From NCBI GenBank assembly GCA_021014325.1, contig CM037470.1, positions 2,046,001 to 2,110,000 on the forward strand: DNA of 64,000 nt. Direction: 5' to 3'. Source of the stretch: Plazaster borealis. Lineage: Eukaryota > Echinodermata > Asteroidea > Forcipulatida > Labidiasteridae. Of the stretch, positions 9,690 to 19,527 are shown piece by piece. A program made the position numbers and the translations under genes. The notes below the pieces were generated by a model. The model was given only the letters and a program-made list of their open reading frames with translations, was not told the DNA's origin and did no database searches. Position 1 is the first letter of the stretch. Every line of letters starts with the position of its first letter.

Positions 9690-9895
9690 TTAATTGAAGT
9701 AACTTTAACTAGTAAATTTGTGGATGCAATCCTGCAAACTCTTATTGAAGGAGTGTTGGCTCTGAAAAGAGCCGATGTGGTCTTTACACATGGTTGTATC
9801 CGCAAGTTTATTAGTTATACTTACTTCTTATTTTCCACACCGTGCAAAGCTTCAAACATCACTTATTTTTTATTTTTTCAATCGTTTTAGCATTC
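9690..9895 (-). repeat. dispersed repeat carrying a histone-type hairpin, copy 1
   Basis: On the minus strand the hairpin GGCTCTTTTCAGAGCC (9758-9773) matches the animal histone mRNA 3' stem-loop exactly. Its surroundings (GTTGTATCCGCAAGTTTA and GTGCAAAGCTTCAAACATCACT on the + strand) recur around a second hairpin at 33947. The hairpin is therefore part of a dispersed element of at least 150 bp, not a local histone gene. It lies in receptor intron 1. Confidence 0.6.
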
Positions 9896-9951
9896 TGAAG
9901 ACATGTTGGTGAGTTCAAAAAATAACTAAGGATGTATCTTTTGGATAACAG

Positions 9952-10284
9952 GTGTAGCTGCGGTTAATGTTTCTACCATCGATAAGGTGGAAGTTACTGA
10001 GGGAGACGACGCCGTGCTGAAGTGCATTGTGACCCACAGTAACGGCACGTTAGTTCCACCATGCAGTGACGATGTTCAAATCGAATGGCTCATGAATGAC
10101 TCAACCATAACATCTTGCTTAAAGGGAAGTCTTGACAATTATTCAAGAGAGCTCAAGTTTGATCTGGAAACCGGTAGCTTAACAATACATAATACAAGGA
10201 CCGCCGATGCAGCAAACTTTACTTGTGTAATAAATGGCAAATATGGATATACATCTAACACGACTAAACTTATCGTAGAAAGAG
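9952..10284 (+). CDS. ITIM/ITSM Ig receptor, exon 2: first Ig domain
   Basis: This phase 1-1 exon has acceptor GATAACAG and donor GTGAGT. The domain has GDDAVLKC (B-strand Cys), VQIEWLM (core Trp), GSLTIHN, and a variant F strand reading DAANFTC instead of the usual DxGxYxC. A second Cys pair (VPPC and TSC) brackets the Trp and could form an extra disulphide. Sequons NGT, NDS, NYS, NFT and NTT suggest heavy N-glycosylation. It is almost identical to exon D on the opposite strand (1973-2299), and the match continues about 420 bp into the following intron. The role is inferred: the distal, ligand-contacting domain of a cell-surface receptor. Confidence 0.85.
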
Positions 10285-10710
10285 GTGAGTTATAGCTTGG
10301 ACTTGGGACAAACCGTCCAAGTCTCACATGTATTGGAACATTTAAGCCTATTTTATCCCAAGTTATACTTTGCTTTAACGTTGAAATGAAACATTGTAAT
10401 GTATCCTTATGTGAAAATAAGACTTGTATTACAGTCTGTTGGTGAGAAGAGAAATTTGACATTTTCCCAAATTAAATAATTATTCTATCAACACCAATTC
10501 AGTTTTACTATATTAAGTAATAAAGTAACATGATATCGTCCATGAAGAGTTTTGCATTATATTTGGAACCAGTGGCTAAACATTTATTTTAAGTGGTTTA
10601 GCTTTTACTGTGCGTGTGATACCACTATTATGTACACATACTTGTGTAAGTTTCTTTCTTCCCGCCAAATAAAGAAGATTGTTTGGATCCACTTACAAGA
10701 CCAAAGATAA
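10285..10710 (+). repeat. intron flank shared with minus-strand exon D
   Basis: This intron segment is the reverse complement of about 1555-1972 with only scattered differences, ending at GATAAGGCTATCT. With exon 2 it makes an inverted duplicon of about 0.75 kb whose homology starts near the exon 5' edge. Confidence 0.8.
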
Positions 10711-11030
10711 GGCTATCTAGCAAAAGGTTGGTGTCAGGGGTCATAAAGCAATTGATAATGGGGACGCTCTGCTTCGTTGCGCAAAAAACAGACAAACAAA
10801 CACAAACCCCAACAAACATTAATTAACAAACATCTTTGTGGGTTTACAATCCTTGAAAAGTAAAGGCATGATATTGATATAGAAACAAAATTTTACAAAA
10901 TGAAGAAAACAATTTTTCAAACTGCTTGTTTGGTTTGATGGGACTACGGAACTGTGGAAGTAAACAAAAACACCGATATGCTGAACATAAGCTAATCACC
11001 TGGAATTATTATATATATATTTTTTTCCAG

Positions 11031-11357
11031 AAAAAGTCAGAGTCAAAACGTCAGTACTTCAGACTGCGTACATTGGGAGTAATGTTAGTTTGCAGTGTTC
11101 TGTGCTTGCAGACCGCCCACTGCAGGACCGTCAGTTTCAATTCCAATGGTCACGAGACAACGCCACGCTGTCAGATAACATGTGCAAAGATATCGAGGGG
11201 TCGAGCGAGAAAGACAAGTATGAGTATCTTGATGGCAACCTCAGTTGCATTCTCACTATTCTGTGCGTGGAGAGAAATGACACAGGGATTTACACGTGCA
11301 CGGTCAATGACTCATTCTACGTGCAATCTAACTCTACTCATTTGAATGTTGCAGAAA
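11031..11357 (+). CDS. ITIM/ITSM Ig receptor, exon 3: second Ig domain
   Basis: This phase 1-1 exon has a strong acceptor (TTTTTTCCAG) and a GTAAGT donor. It encodes an Ig domain with GSNVSLQC (B-strand Cys), FQFQWSRD (core Trp), SCILTI, and the classical DTGIYTC F strand. Additional cysteines (NMC, LSC) may pair, and sequons include NVS, NAT, NLS, NDS and NST. It joins exon 2 in frame as Gly/Glu-Lys-Val. A broken inverted copy of this exon and its flank lies at 3415-4243. It is the membrane-proximal Ig domain, directly before a short stalk. Confidence 0.85.
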
Positions 11358-11760
11358 GTAAGTTATAATATGTACGCCACCATCTTGGTCATGTTCCCTG
11401 TATCCAGTAACAGTAATTGAAGCTAATATTAGGTGTACAAAAAAGGAACCAGACTATTTTTCCTTCCAGCCTCGGTTTGATTACATTGAGTTGAATGGGA
11501 GAAAATCACGATGGCCGCACCATGATAAAGGTCTACTGTTGCACCTTTTGTTTTAAGCACCAAAGATCGCAAACCACCTAGAACGAGTAAACACCCTCGC
11601 ACATGTTTGTCGACCCGGTAAAGTAAATCGAGAACTTCTCTTTGTTATCCCATTGTTTGGATTTGTTCACATAATGATCAGCGTGTCCTCCAACTGTGGT
11701 TATTCCAAAAAAATAATCTAGCCAGACCCATTTTATAGATATGTCAAACACTCATAGACG

Positions 11761-12035
11761 CACAGCTCTGTGCTGCATACACTCTGTGGACATTCCTCTG
11801 TTATGTGCACTTAGAACAAAAGAAGTCCACAGAGTGTAGGGACTTGAAACACAATGTGGACTAACACAGCGCCATTTTTATTTTTTATTTTTTAATTTTT
11901 TTACAGTGTTGAACAGAACAAAGGAATATCCACAGAGTGTATGCAGCAAAGAGCTGTGTGTAAATCAACATAGTGTTTCAAGTCACTTCATTGTGTGGTG
12001 GAATTCTTTTGTTCTCAGGTCCACACTTAGTATGT
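11761..12035. mobile_element. palindromic MITE (CACAGCTCTGTG...), intronic
   Basis: The left arm CACAGCTCTGTGCTGCATACACTCTGTGG is answered by a right arm CCACAGAGTGTATGCAGCAAAGAGCTGTG near 11930-11958. Further homology extends to CAGGTCCACACTTAGTA at 12035. A relative at 55640-55825 shares CATAGTGTTTCAAGTC and CTCAGGTCCACACTT. Confidence 0.6.
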
Positions 12036-12727
12036 TTCATCCCCCGAACTCGGGCCTAGGATCCGACTCATGGCTGTGGACTCCAATAGTGACAGTGACA
12101 ATCTTTGTGATTTTTCGCACTCGTTTCGGAAATTGGTGGATTCCATTTAAAGCACAATACTATAGACCATGTAAGCCAATGTACAAAAATGGTTACTTTG
12201 TACATTCCAGGGCATTACCTGGCAGGCAAGATACTGCACTGGTCAAATAGGAAATTGTACATTGGGTGTGCATATAAATTCAAGAATTATAAAAATAACA
12301 GCTGGACAAGTTTTGAGCTATGCCCCCTTTATTCATATCAAAACTTGATAACAAAAAACAGATCAGAAAATATAGGAAATAAGATTTTTTATTTCACTGG
12401 GCTGTGTACAAATTATGCCTGCAGGAAGTCCAGGCTCTGTGACTCTTTTGTGAAAACATGACGTTACATGATCTATATAAATCAACAATCAATGATACAC
12501 AATAATATTCATAATATCTTTGGTAAAGAAAAATTTGTTGCAATCAAAATAGTGTGATTGGTTTTTCCCTATACACAGAATGTATAACAAGCGCTGTGCA
12601 TTTTATTCACGATGCTCAAATTCTTAGTTAAGACAACAGCAAAGGAAACAGTCACCATAGGTTATTCATGCTTTCTTTTGTTGTCATTAAAGCCGCAGTC
12701 GGGAAAAGTACATCTATTTAAAGCAAT
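12036..12727. other. receptor intron sequence, nothing recognised
   Basis: This is AT-rich intron between exons 3 and 4. The open frames present have no domain features. Confidence 0.5.
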
Positions 12728-13079
12728 TAAAGGGTGTGTACAACATAGGTAATTGCCAAAGACCTGTATCCAAACTCGATGTGACCCAACATAATACATG
12801 CAATAACAAACCTGTGAAAGTTTCAGCTAAATCGGTCTTCGGAGTCATGAGAAAACAGTGGAAAAAAACCTTATGTGTTTTAACTTTTTTTCAAACATCG
12901 GAATTTATCCTGCGGGATAAATACGACTATTTTACTCATTTTGTAAAAACTATGGCATTTCAAGCAAAACTATTTCAAGGGAAGTTTTCGACCATGACCG
13001 TCTTTATACCATGTGAGTTATGTGCAAATCTGTGAGCATTTATATTTTCATTCTTACCAATGTTGTACACACCCTTTAA
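12728..13079. mobile_element. TTAA-type MITE, subfamily GGGTGTGTACAAC
   Basis: The element runs from TTAAAGGGTGTGTACAACAT to ATGTTGTACACACCCTTTAA, about 350 bp, with near-perfect terminal inverted repeats within TTAA ends. A second copy is at 34656-35003. It has no coding capacity. The TTAA ends are compatible with piggyBac-type mobilisation (inference). Confidence 0.85.
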
Positions 13080-13149
13080 AACAACAGCAAAGGAAACGAG
13101 CGTCAGTTATGGTTTTGTTTAATGCTTTGTTTCGTTATTATTGATGCAG

Positions 13150-13239
13150 GAGTTATAACTACAAAAAAGCCGAGGTCCGAAACTGTAAGTACGTATCCAG
13201 AAACACCAACAGTAATCTCTACAGGAGCCACTGCGAGTT
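13150..13239 (+). CDS. ITIM/ITSM Ig receptor, exon 4: Thr/Ser/Pro stalk
   Basis: This is a 90-base exon with acceptor TTGATGCAG and donor GTATGT. Phases in and out are 1, consistent with exon 3. It encodes about 30 residues rich in Thr, Ser, Pro and Val (VITTKKPRSET...TPTVISTGATAS), typical of an O-glycosylated membrane-proximal stalk. An earlier donor (ACTGTAAGT) inside the exon could give a shorter form but would break phase. It lies immediately upstream of the transmembrane exon in the transcript model. Confidence 0.65.
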
Positions 13240-13298
13240 GTATGTACAGTGTCATATTTTGTTTACTAAAGTTTCTTAAGTACTTTTGTAACTCTTTC

Positions 13299-13672
13299 TT
13301 AAAGGCACTGAACACGTTTGGAAATTGTCAAAGACCAGTGTTATCACTGGGTGTATCCCAACATATGCATAAAATAACAAGCCTGTGAAAATTTGGGCTC
13401 AATTGGTCATCGAAGTTGCAAGAAAATGCTGAAAGAAAAAACACCCTTGTTGTACAAATTTGTGTGCTTTCAGAAAGGAATAAAAACTTCTTGCAAGAAG
13501 TTTTTATTATTTTAGTGAGAAATTACCTCTTTCTCAAAAACTACGTTACTTCAGAGGGAGTCGTTTCCTACAATGTTTTATACCAACAACACCTCTCCGT
13601 TGCCTGTTACCAAGTAAATTTTTATGCTAATATTTGTTTTGAGTCATTACCAAACGTGTACGATACCTTTAA
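13299..13672. mobile_element. TTAA-type MITE, subfamily GGCACTGAACACG/GGTATCGTACACG
   Basis: It runs from TTAAAGGCACTGAACACG to CGTGTACGATACCTTTAA. The body carries TTCTTGCAAGAAGTTTTTATT (a central hairpin) and ACTACGTTACTTCAGAGGGAGTC. It sits in the receptor intron between the stalk and transmembrane exons. Confidence 0.85.
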
Positions 13673-13857
13673 AACTTCTTCACTGCATCGACGTTTGTTT
13701 TTTGTGACCATAATATTAAAAACACATTCTTAACACGGTGCTGCCATTTTAAATGCCGTTCAAAAACAACACCTCCGAGATGAGGCCATGATAGTCTGGT
13801 TTCTTAAACACTATGTTGTAGTGTATACAAGGAGTACGGCTAAGGGAACTACGAGAG

Positions 13858-13986
13858 CAACTGAACCGGTCATGACAGAGATGACTTTAACCAGTCCTGC
13901 GCTACTTCTAGTCTCTGTGCTCTTTTTGGTTCTACTCTGTGCTGTACTAAGCCTAGTGGTTTGGTTTTATTGGATCCGTAGGAAAG
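13858..13986 (+). CDS. ITIM/ITSM Ig receptor, exon 5: transmembrane segment
   Basis: The frame encodes a short Thr-rich run, then about 25 hydrophobic residues (ALLLVSVLFLVLLCAVLSLVVWFYW, roughly 13899-13973) and a basic stop-transfer IRRK, ending in phase 1 at a GTACGC donor. This is a type I single-pass helix with no acidic or basic residue inside, so it need not pair with an ITAM adaptor. The acceptor is uncertain: 13858 keeps phase 1 from the stalk exon, but its pyrimidine tract is poor. The frame stays open further upstream. Confidence 0.7.
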
Positions 13987-14189
13987 GTACGCATGAAGCA
14001 CTTGTATCGAGTCTATGTTTCGTGCCCATTGGCGTTAAAATACAGTTATTATATAAGTCATGGCTTTCGTTGAGTTTACTTGTTGTCGTTTATTGTTGTT
14101 CTCCATCAGTGACTCTATGTACTTGTTCGAGAAACAACCCCAAAATATTATACGGAAACTTTAATATCGACCATGAATACGTCGAATAA

Positions 14190-14818
14190 AAGCAACCCTT
14201 ATAAGGCCTTATAGTGAACCGAAACAACCTTAAAGGAAAGTGTTATCATAGCTGTATATTTTGGGGGGAAATGTGAAGTAGGATTCAATGTAAAATGTCG
14301 TTCAACAAACGACCTGTTTACATTTCAGTCCTTGACTGCAGGGAAAAACGAGAGCATAATTGGTGACAATTGTAAACTATCAGACAAATCTTGTTGTATA
14401 AAAACTCACACGTTCAAACGATGGTTGGCCGATCATCTCTCCAAAATGATACAACGTTGCATTTTAATTGAACTTAAACAACACCTGGCAAAACGGTTTC
14501 ACTTGATACTTGGGAATAATCATTTACTTTCAGTCAAGTAAGTTACTTTGTAGTAAATTGGAAGTACATTTTGTTCATGCCTGCAAATGATGTGATCTAC
14601 CTTTAGTTGTATAAAAAACATTGCAGACTGTTTAAAAACAAAATACAAGCGCGTTCAAAAATTATTTACAATGCTAAGGGAATGACAGTCTAACTGATTA
14701 TTGTCAGATTCAAAAGCTACAATTACTAAGATCGTAAAGGTTTGGGTTTTCTGCAAATTGTTACGCAAGAGTGATCGGATTATGTATGTTTAAGATTTAT
14801 TTTATGTTGTACATGAGT
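14190..14818. other. receptor intron, no exon resolved
   Basis: One strong-looking acceptor (TTTACATTTCAG near 14328) is followed by a short Cys-containing open stretch, but no phase-compatible donor was found. I leave it as intron. Confidence 0.4.
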
Positions 14819-15187
14819 TTAAAGGCATCGTACACGTTTGGTAATTGTCAAAGACCAGTGTTCTCATTTGGTGTATCCAACATATGCATAAAATAGCCTG
14901 TGAACATTTGGGCTCAATTGGTCATCGAAGTTGCAAGAAAATGATGAAAGAAAAAACACCTTTGTTGTTCACATTTGTGTGCTTTCAGATAGGAATAAAA
15001 ACTTCTTGCAAAAAGTTTTTATTATTTTAGTGAGAATTTACCTCTTTCTCAAAAACTACGTTACTTCAGAGGGAGTCGTTTCTCACAATGTTTTATACTA
15101 TCAACAGCTCTCTGTTGCTCGTTACCAAGTCAGTTTTTATGCTAATATATATTTTGAGTAATTACCAAACGTGTACGATGCCTTTAA
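14819..15187. mobile_element. TTAA-type MITE, subfamily GGCATCGTACACG
   Basis: It runs from TTAAAGGCATCGTACACG to CGTGTACGATGCCTTTAA, with near-perfect terminal inverted repeats and the family's central TTCTTGCAAAAAGTTTTTATT hairpin. It is intronic in the receptor gene. Confidence 0.85.
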
Positions 15188-15248
15188 AACAAACATTACA
15201 CTGCGATAAAAAAAGTGATGTCTGTTTTTGTTTCATTCTCAATCCCAG

Positions 15249-15270
15249 GTGGTCACGAACAGAACAACCA
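15249..15270 (+). CDS. ITIM/ITSM Ig receptor, exon 6: micro-exon of the tail
   Basis: This is a 22-base exon with a strong acceptor (TTCTCAATCCCAG) and a consensus GTAAGT donor. It enters in phase 1 and leaves in phase 2, which matches exon 5 before it and exon 7 after it. It encodes Gly-Gly-His-Glu-Gln-Asn-Asn-Gln. The support comes from splice signals and phase, not homology. It is cytoplasmic, just after the stop-transfer sequence. Confidence 0.55.
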
Positions 15271-15952
15271 GTAAGTTATAAGTTATATGTTTATTTATTT
15301 ATTATTCATAATAGGTTTTCAGAAAAGGAACAAATAATAGTTTAATTAACACGCAATATTCAAATCCACGCATGTTTCCCTAATTCATTCAATCTAGTTT
15401 TCGTTTACGTACTATTACATTCGATTTCGCTTTCGTGCACAATGATTTCGTTCTTCTCATTCAGGTTCGTTAATCATTTTATTTCAACTCCAGAAACCCA
15501 AGGCTACATTTTCATTATTGAATTTCTACTACCTATTTACAATTTATGAAATTAATTGGTTGACCAGGCCTCAGTCTTGCTGTTGCCTTTGAAGAAATGA
15601 AAAGACATTTGCGACTTAATGAATTCGAATGATCTTATTTGACCAGTTATTGTTTAAAAAAAATTTTTGAATTACTCCTTTTGACTGTTGAATACTGATG
15701 CAACGGAGCATTAATTTTCAGACTAAATTGAATGAGCCGGGTGTTAAATTGAATAGTGTCTGTTGCTATTGGCCAGAAAAAGATGCAATACACCAGCATT
15801 ACACAACGTATGGAACTCAACCTTGATGACAAACGGAAGTTTCGATGTTGACCTTCCCCTATGATGCACTGTGGGATGCATGACACCTCAAGGGTCAACA
15901 CTTGGTGGCGCACTTTATTCCAAAACACATAACATTTACTTCTTTTCTTCAG

Positions 15953-16038
15953 GTACTCTGTGCATTTCAGACGCAATTCCAATCTGACGCCTGAGCAGCA
16001 AGCCCTCACGGCACCGGAAGAATCCGAAATTGTCATAG
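15953..16038 (+). CDS. ITIM/ITSM Ig receptor, exon 7: cytoplasmic tail
   Basis: This 86-base exon has a good acceptor (CTTTTCTTCAG) and a GTATAA donor, phase 2 in and 1 out. Only this frame fits and it is open throughout. It encodes YSVHFRRNSN, LTPEQQALTAPEE, and SEIVI, a polar charged stretch suited to a cytoplasmic tail. One tyrosine is present but not in an ITIM. Confidence 0.6.
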
Positions 16039-16080
16039 GTATAATTATTACTTTGGTATTTCTTATGCGGCTCCTTTGCA

Positions 16081-16410
16081 TTAAAGGCACTGAACACGTT
16101 TGGTAATTGTCAAAGGCCTGTGAAAATTTGGGCTCAATTGGTCATCGAAGTTGCAAGAAAATGATGAAAGAAAAAACACCCTTGTTGTACAAATTTGTGT
16201 GCTTTCAGATAGGAACAAAAACTTCTTGCAAGAAGTTTTTTATTATTTTAGTGAGAAAATTTTCTTCCTCAAAAACTACGTTACTTCAGAGGGAGTCGTT
16301 TTCTACAATGTTTTATACTATCAACAGCTCTCCGTTGCTTGTTACCAAGTAAGTTTTTATGCTAATATTATTTGTTTTGAGTCATTACCAAACGTGTACG
16401 ATACCTTTAA
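16081..16410. mobile_element. TTAA-type MITE, internally deleted
   Basis: It runs from TTAAAGGCACTGAACACG to CGTGTACGATACCTTTAA. Compared with the 13299 copy it lacks about 40 bp after CAAAGGCCTG. It directly follows exon 7 in the intron. Confidence 0.85.
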
Positions 16411-16741
16411 AGACGAAAATATTACTTATAACAATTTGCTGCTCAGTAGAAATGAGCAGGATACCATTTACCAGGATACCAATGTACATTAGACATGGTA
16501 GTTTGGCTGGTATACGCATATTTTTGTTGTGCTTAGCAATTTGTTGTAAGCAGCTCTATGAAATTGGGCCATGATGATGACTGGCCGGTAACTCTGGGTG
16601 TCAATGCAGTGCACGACAAGTAGCCAATCACGCATTTAAATCAATGTAACAGAGTCAAGACAAGAATTATTTTCATTTCACTTTCATAATAGAGTGTAAA
16701 TATCTTCCCTTTGAAACTTCCCCTTCCTCTTCCACTTTAAG

Positions 16742-16855
16742 ATACGAGTAACATTTACGACGAGAGTCCTACGTCGGTGAGACACGTGACTTCCGCTCCA
16801 ACAGCGCCATCATCGACGAACACCAACCTAAATGTCGGAGTTCAACATACAACCA
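16742..16855 (+). CDS. ITIM/ITSM Ig receptor, exon 8: cytoplasmic tail
   Basis: This 114-base exon has a pyrimidine-rich acceptor (CTTCCACTTTAAG) and a GTAATA donor, phase 1 in and out. The other two frames contain stops, so the frame is fixed. It encodes DTSNIYDESP followed by a Ser/Thr/Pro-rich linker ending QHTT. The tyrosine in NIYDES has an acidic context that could be a kinase or SH2 site, but it is not an ITIM. Confidence 0.6.
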
Positions 16856-16969
16856 GTAATAAGACTTTTTTTAACTTTGGAAGGGATATAGCTAGGCTTG
16901 ATATGGGGTTGGAACATAAAAGAGAGCAGGAAAAGGGTGGAGAGGGATTAATGCATTTTGTTGTTGCTT

Positions 16970-17045
16970 CATCTATTTATTTATTTATTTATTTATTTAT
17001 TTATTTGTTTGTTTATTTATTAATTATTTTATTTATTTATTATGG
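16970..17045 (+). repeat. (TTTA)n microsatellite
   Basis: A run of about 15 TTTA units with minor variants lies in the receptor intron. Confidence 0.95.
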
Positions 17046-17736
17046 TTTTTCTTTATCTGTTTATGTTTTGACAAACAAAATACGGATTGTTATTGTTAGA
17101 GCCTACATTATGGCAATATCACCAAAAAGCCGTCCGTTTGCACAAAGCGTTACGTCATAAGGCTGTATACATGAAAACCTAACAGGCAGTCAAAGATTGA
17201 GACACGCCGACATGTACAAACACCGCATGGCTTTCGGCCGTGGCCTTGACCAGGTTGCTATAAGGCCAAATAAAAATAAAAACATGTTTAGCGTCCCCGC
17301 CCGCTTCCTTTTTAGAGGCCGCCTCCTTTTGTTTTTGTTGTCCCCCTTTTTAAAGAAAAAAATGATACATTTTTAACGATCCCTGACGATTAATTTTTTG
17401 TATATAAATAAGTTAGTATTTTAGACTTTAGCACACCGAAAAAAGAAAACCGAAAAAAGCTGGCAACCATCTTGAAAAAAATCTCGGCCGGTTGTCTCGA
17501 AAAATGTGTCAAATGTGTCAATAAAAAAAGGCCCTCCTCCTTCCTTTTTTCAAAAAGGCAGGACGCTAAACATGTTTTTGTTTTGCTTTTTGCCTAAATT
17601 CCTACTTTTCAACACAAACGCTGTAGCAAACATCCGAATATTTTGGGAAACTATAGAGAAAAAGATAATAGCATTCAAAATTATAAAGATTCTACTCTCA
17701 CATTGACACAGCTTCTATATACTCTCACGTTGACAG

Positions 17737-17900
17737 GAAATGGGGTCCAATATGCTAGAGTCACCCTACGAAATAAAGCAAGAACGTGGTATCATCCCGC
17801 AAACAGCAGAGCAGGAACTCAGCCTAAACGAGTACGTACAAGCTTTACCCTTGCTCAATTTCAATTTAAAACTACCAGACGCTCTGTGGCAACACAATAG
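17737..17900 (+). CDS. ITIM/ITSM Ig receptor, exon 9: tail exon with VQYARV motif
   Basis: After acceptor GTTGACAG two frames are open across this exon. The phase-1 frame required by exon 8 reads Arg-Asn-Gly-VQYARV-Thr-Leu. VQYARV (17745-17762) fits the ITIM consensus (I/V/L)xYxx(I/V/L). This frame meets TAG at 17898. The phase-0 frame (NMLESPYEIKQERG...) reads to an ATAG/GTATAA donor. Thus either the receptor ends here, or an internal donor (GTGGTA at 17786 or GTACAA at 17836) links to the final exon. The 3' boundary is unresolved, and alternative isoforms are plausible. Confidence 0.5.
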
Positions 17901-18158
17901 GTATAATAAAAGTTTGCAAACAGATGAAAGACATCCTTAGGGACAGAGCTGTGTATTTCGAGAGAGTTGCGACATCATTGCATGTAAATGTCTATCCACC
18001 AATGAAACCATTGGTTTTGTTAGACCAATGCCTGTCTTTGTAATCATTGATATAGACAGGGAACCAGTCTAGAGAGTAAAGCAGAAGTAAAGAAATGGTA
18101 AAGATGTTTGTTTGTTTGTTGTTACGCTATATTTTTATTGAATTTTGTGATCAAACAG

Positions 18159-18183
18159 AATCTGGATCAGATTCCGGGTCACG
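18159..18183 (+). CDS. optional small tail exon
   Basis: After acceptor GATCAAACAG, a 25-base stretch ends at a weak GTGACC donor. In phase 2 it encodes IWIRFRVT and leaves in phase 0, matching the final exon. It is compatible with exon 9 ending at 17785 (phase 2). The evidence is only splice phase and the acceptor, so it may be intron. Confidence 0.25.
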
Positions 18184-18277
18184 GTGACCTTGGAGGAAAA
18201 ACAAAATTATGTTATTGACCTTGATAGATCTGGTTCAACTTTGATCCGGGACCCTCATGTTTCCATTAATATCACAG

Positions 18278-18505
18278 ATAGCCCGTTCACAGGAGGAACT
18301 CATCTATATCGACATACAACACGTACGGGAGCATCCCAGGAACGCCCCGCCGATCCGTACGGAACCCCCCACTGAATACGCTGAAATCCTGCACATCACG
18401 GCATCCGGTTCGACTTTAGCCGGACTTAATGGCTTTGGTGCAGAAGGGGGACAAGTGTTACTTAGAACCGGTGTGGCAGGAGATTCTGTACCCAGGAGAT
18501 ACTAA
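18278..18505 (+). CDS. ITIM/ITSM Ig receptor, final exon: LIYIDI and TEYAEI motifs
   Basis: The exon starts at 18278 or 18293 (both acceptors CACAG, phase 0) or at 18282 (ATAG, phase 1), and stops at TAA 18503. It encodes EELIYIDIQH, a Pro/Arg-rich spacer, then PPTEYAEILH and a Gly-rich end. LIYIDI (18299-18316) fits the ITIM consensus, which recruits SHP-1/SHP-2 or SHIP through SH2 domains. TEYAEI (18371-18388) fits the ITSM consensus TxYxx(V/I), which binds SAP-type adaptors or SHP-2. The spacing of 24 residues between the tyrosines resembles vertebrate SLAM-, SIGLEC- and PD-1-type tails. No such activity is shown here; it is inferred from the motifs. Confidence 0.7.
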   Translation: MARSQEELIYIDIQHVREHPRNAPPIRTEPPTEYAEILHITASGSTLAGLNGFGAEGGQVLLRTGVAGDSVPRRY

Positions 18506-19527
18506 GTTTTCTCAAGCCACGAGATCGTATATCATGAGACTTTAATACACATGTACTGTTGAACGAAAACCCTAAACAATTTGTTAGTCATGCGCAAATT
18601 TATTGAATTGTGCGATAACTATATTTAGGCCGCCACGCTGTAGGAATCCAATAACAATGTACATAATTTATGATAACTTGGTAGACCGAAGTAAGTCCAA
18701 ACTCCAACTAGATCTTCGCCATAGTGCATAAACAATACAGGGAGGATCTATCAACCAACAAGAACGTCACATTATCAAGTCTATCATAGCACCACGTTTT
18801 GGCAATGGTGCCAAGATTTACCAATCAGCCTTTCCAATGAAATATGAAAAATTGCATTAACGCATGCGTACAGACAATAATTGGTTGTGCACTAGGCAGA
18901 CGCACAAACGCGTATGCCTCACACACCACCATCCCCATATAAAAAAAGGCCCGTAATTTGTTAACTTTGCCAAGTTTTTGAAAAGTTGTGTTTTTATCTA
19001 CACTTTTAGAACCATATCTTTTGTACACAGATAGAGAACGCGATATTAATGACGTCAGACGTATCAAAGACTAATAAACCAGATGCACATCTAGAAATCA
19101 AAACAGAATATAACTGTAAATGAAATTGGAAGGTCTGATGTATACTTTCTGAGGTATGTTCATAACAAGATTGACTAATTAAATCCTGCTACAGATTATG
19201 AACATGTGCCTTACAAAATGTAAATTAATTTTGTTACCGACATTTTGTTTGAAGAAATGTATGTTGCTGTCACAACAGTACATGCCTGTATGGTGGCTGT
19301 ATGAAATTCAAAAATCTCAGTTGCGTTTCTTGTTCCACTAATGACGTCACATCATGATCAGGGCCTGGTCATTTTTTAGTGCTCCTGGAAAGCATTATTT
19401 TAAACAAAAGTACCTTTTTGAAATAAATATAAACCATTAGGGGAAAGTTAAAGTACACTGATTCATTATTTTATTAAATACAAACTTCGACGTGACCTAG
19501 TAGACAAGGTAGCACGGCACACATGCT
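18506..19527. other. 3' flank of the receptor gene
   Basis: No further exon is seen. A consensus poly(A) signal AATAAA lies at 19073-19078, about 570 bases after the stop; a nearer weak variant (AATACA) is near 18543. Either could end the receptor transcript. Confidence 0.45.

Noticed and set aside
18184..18375. alternative frame over the final receptor exon
   Set aside because: It is open but lacks the tyrosine motifs, needs read-through of the likely intron, and ends earlier. The LIYIDI/TEYAEI frame is better supported.
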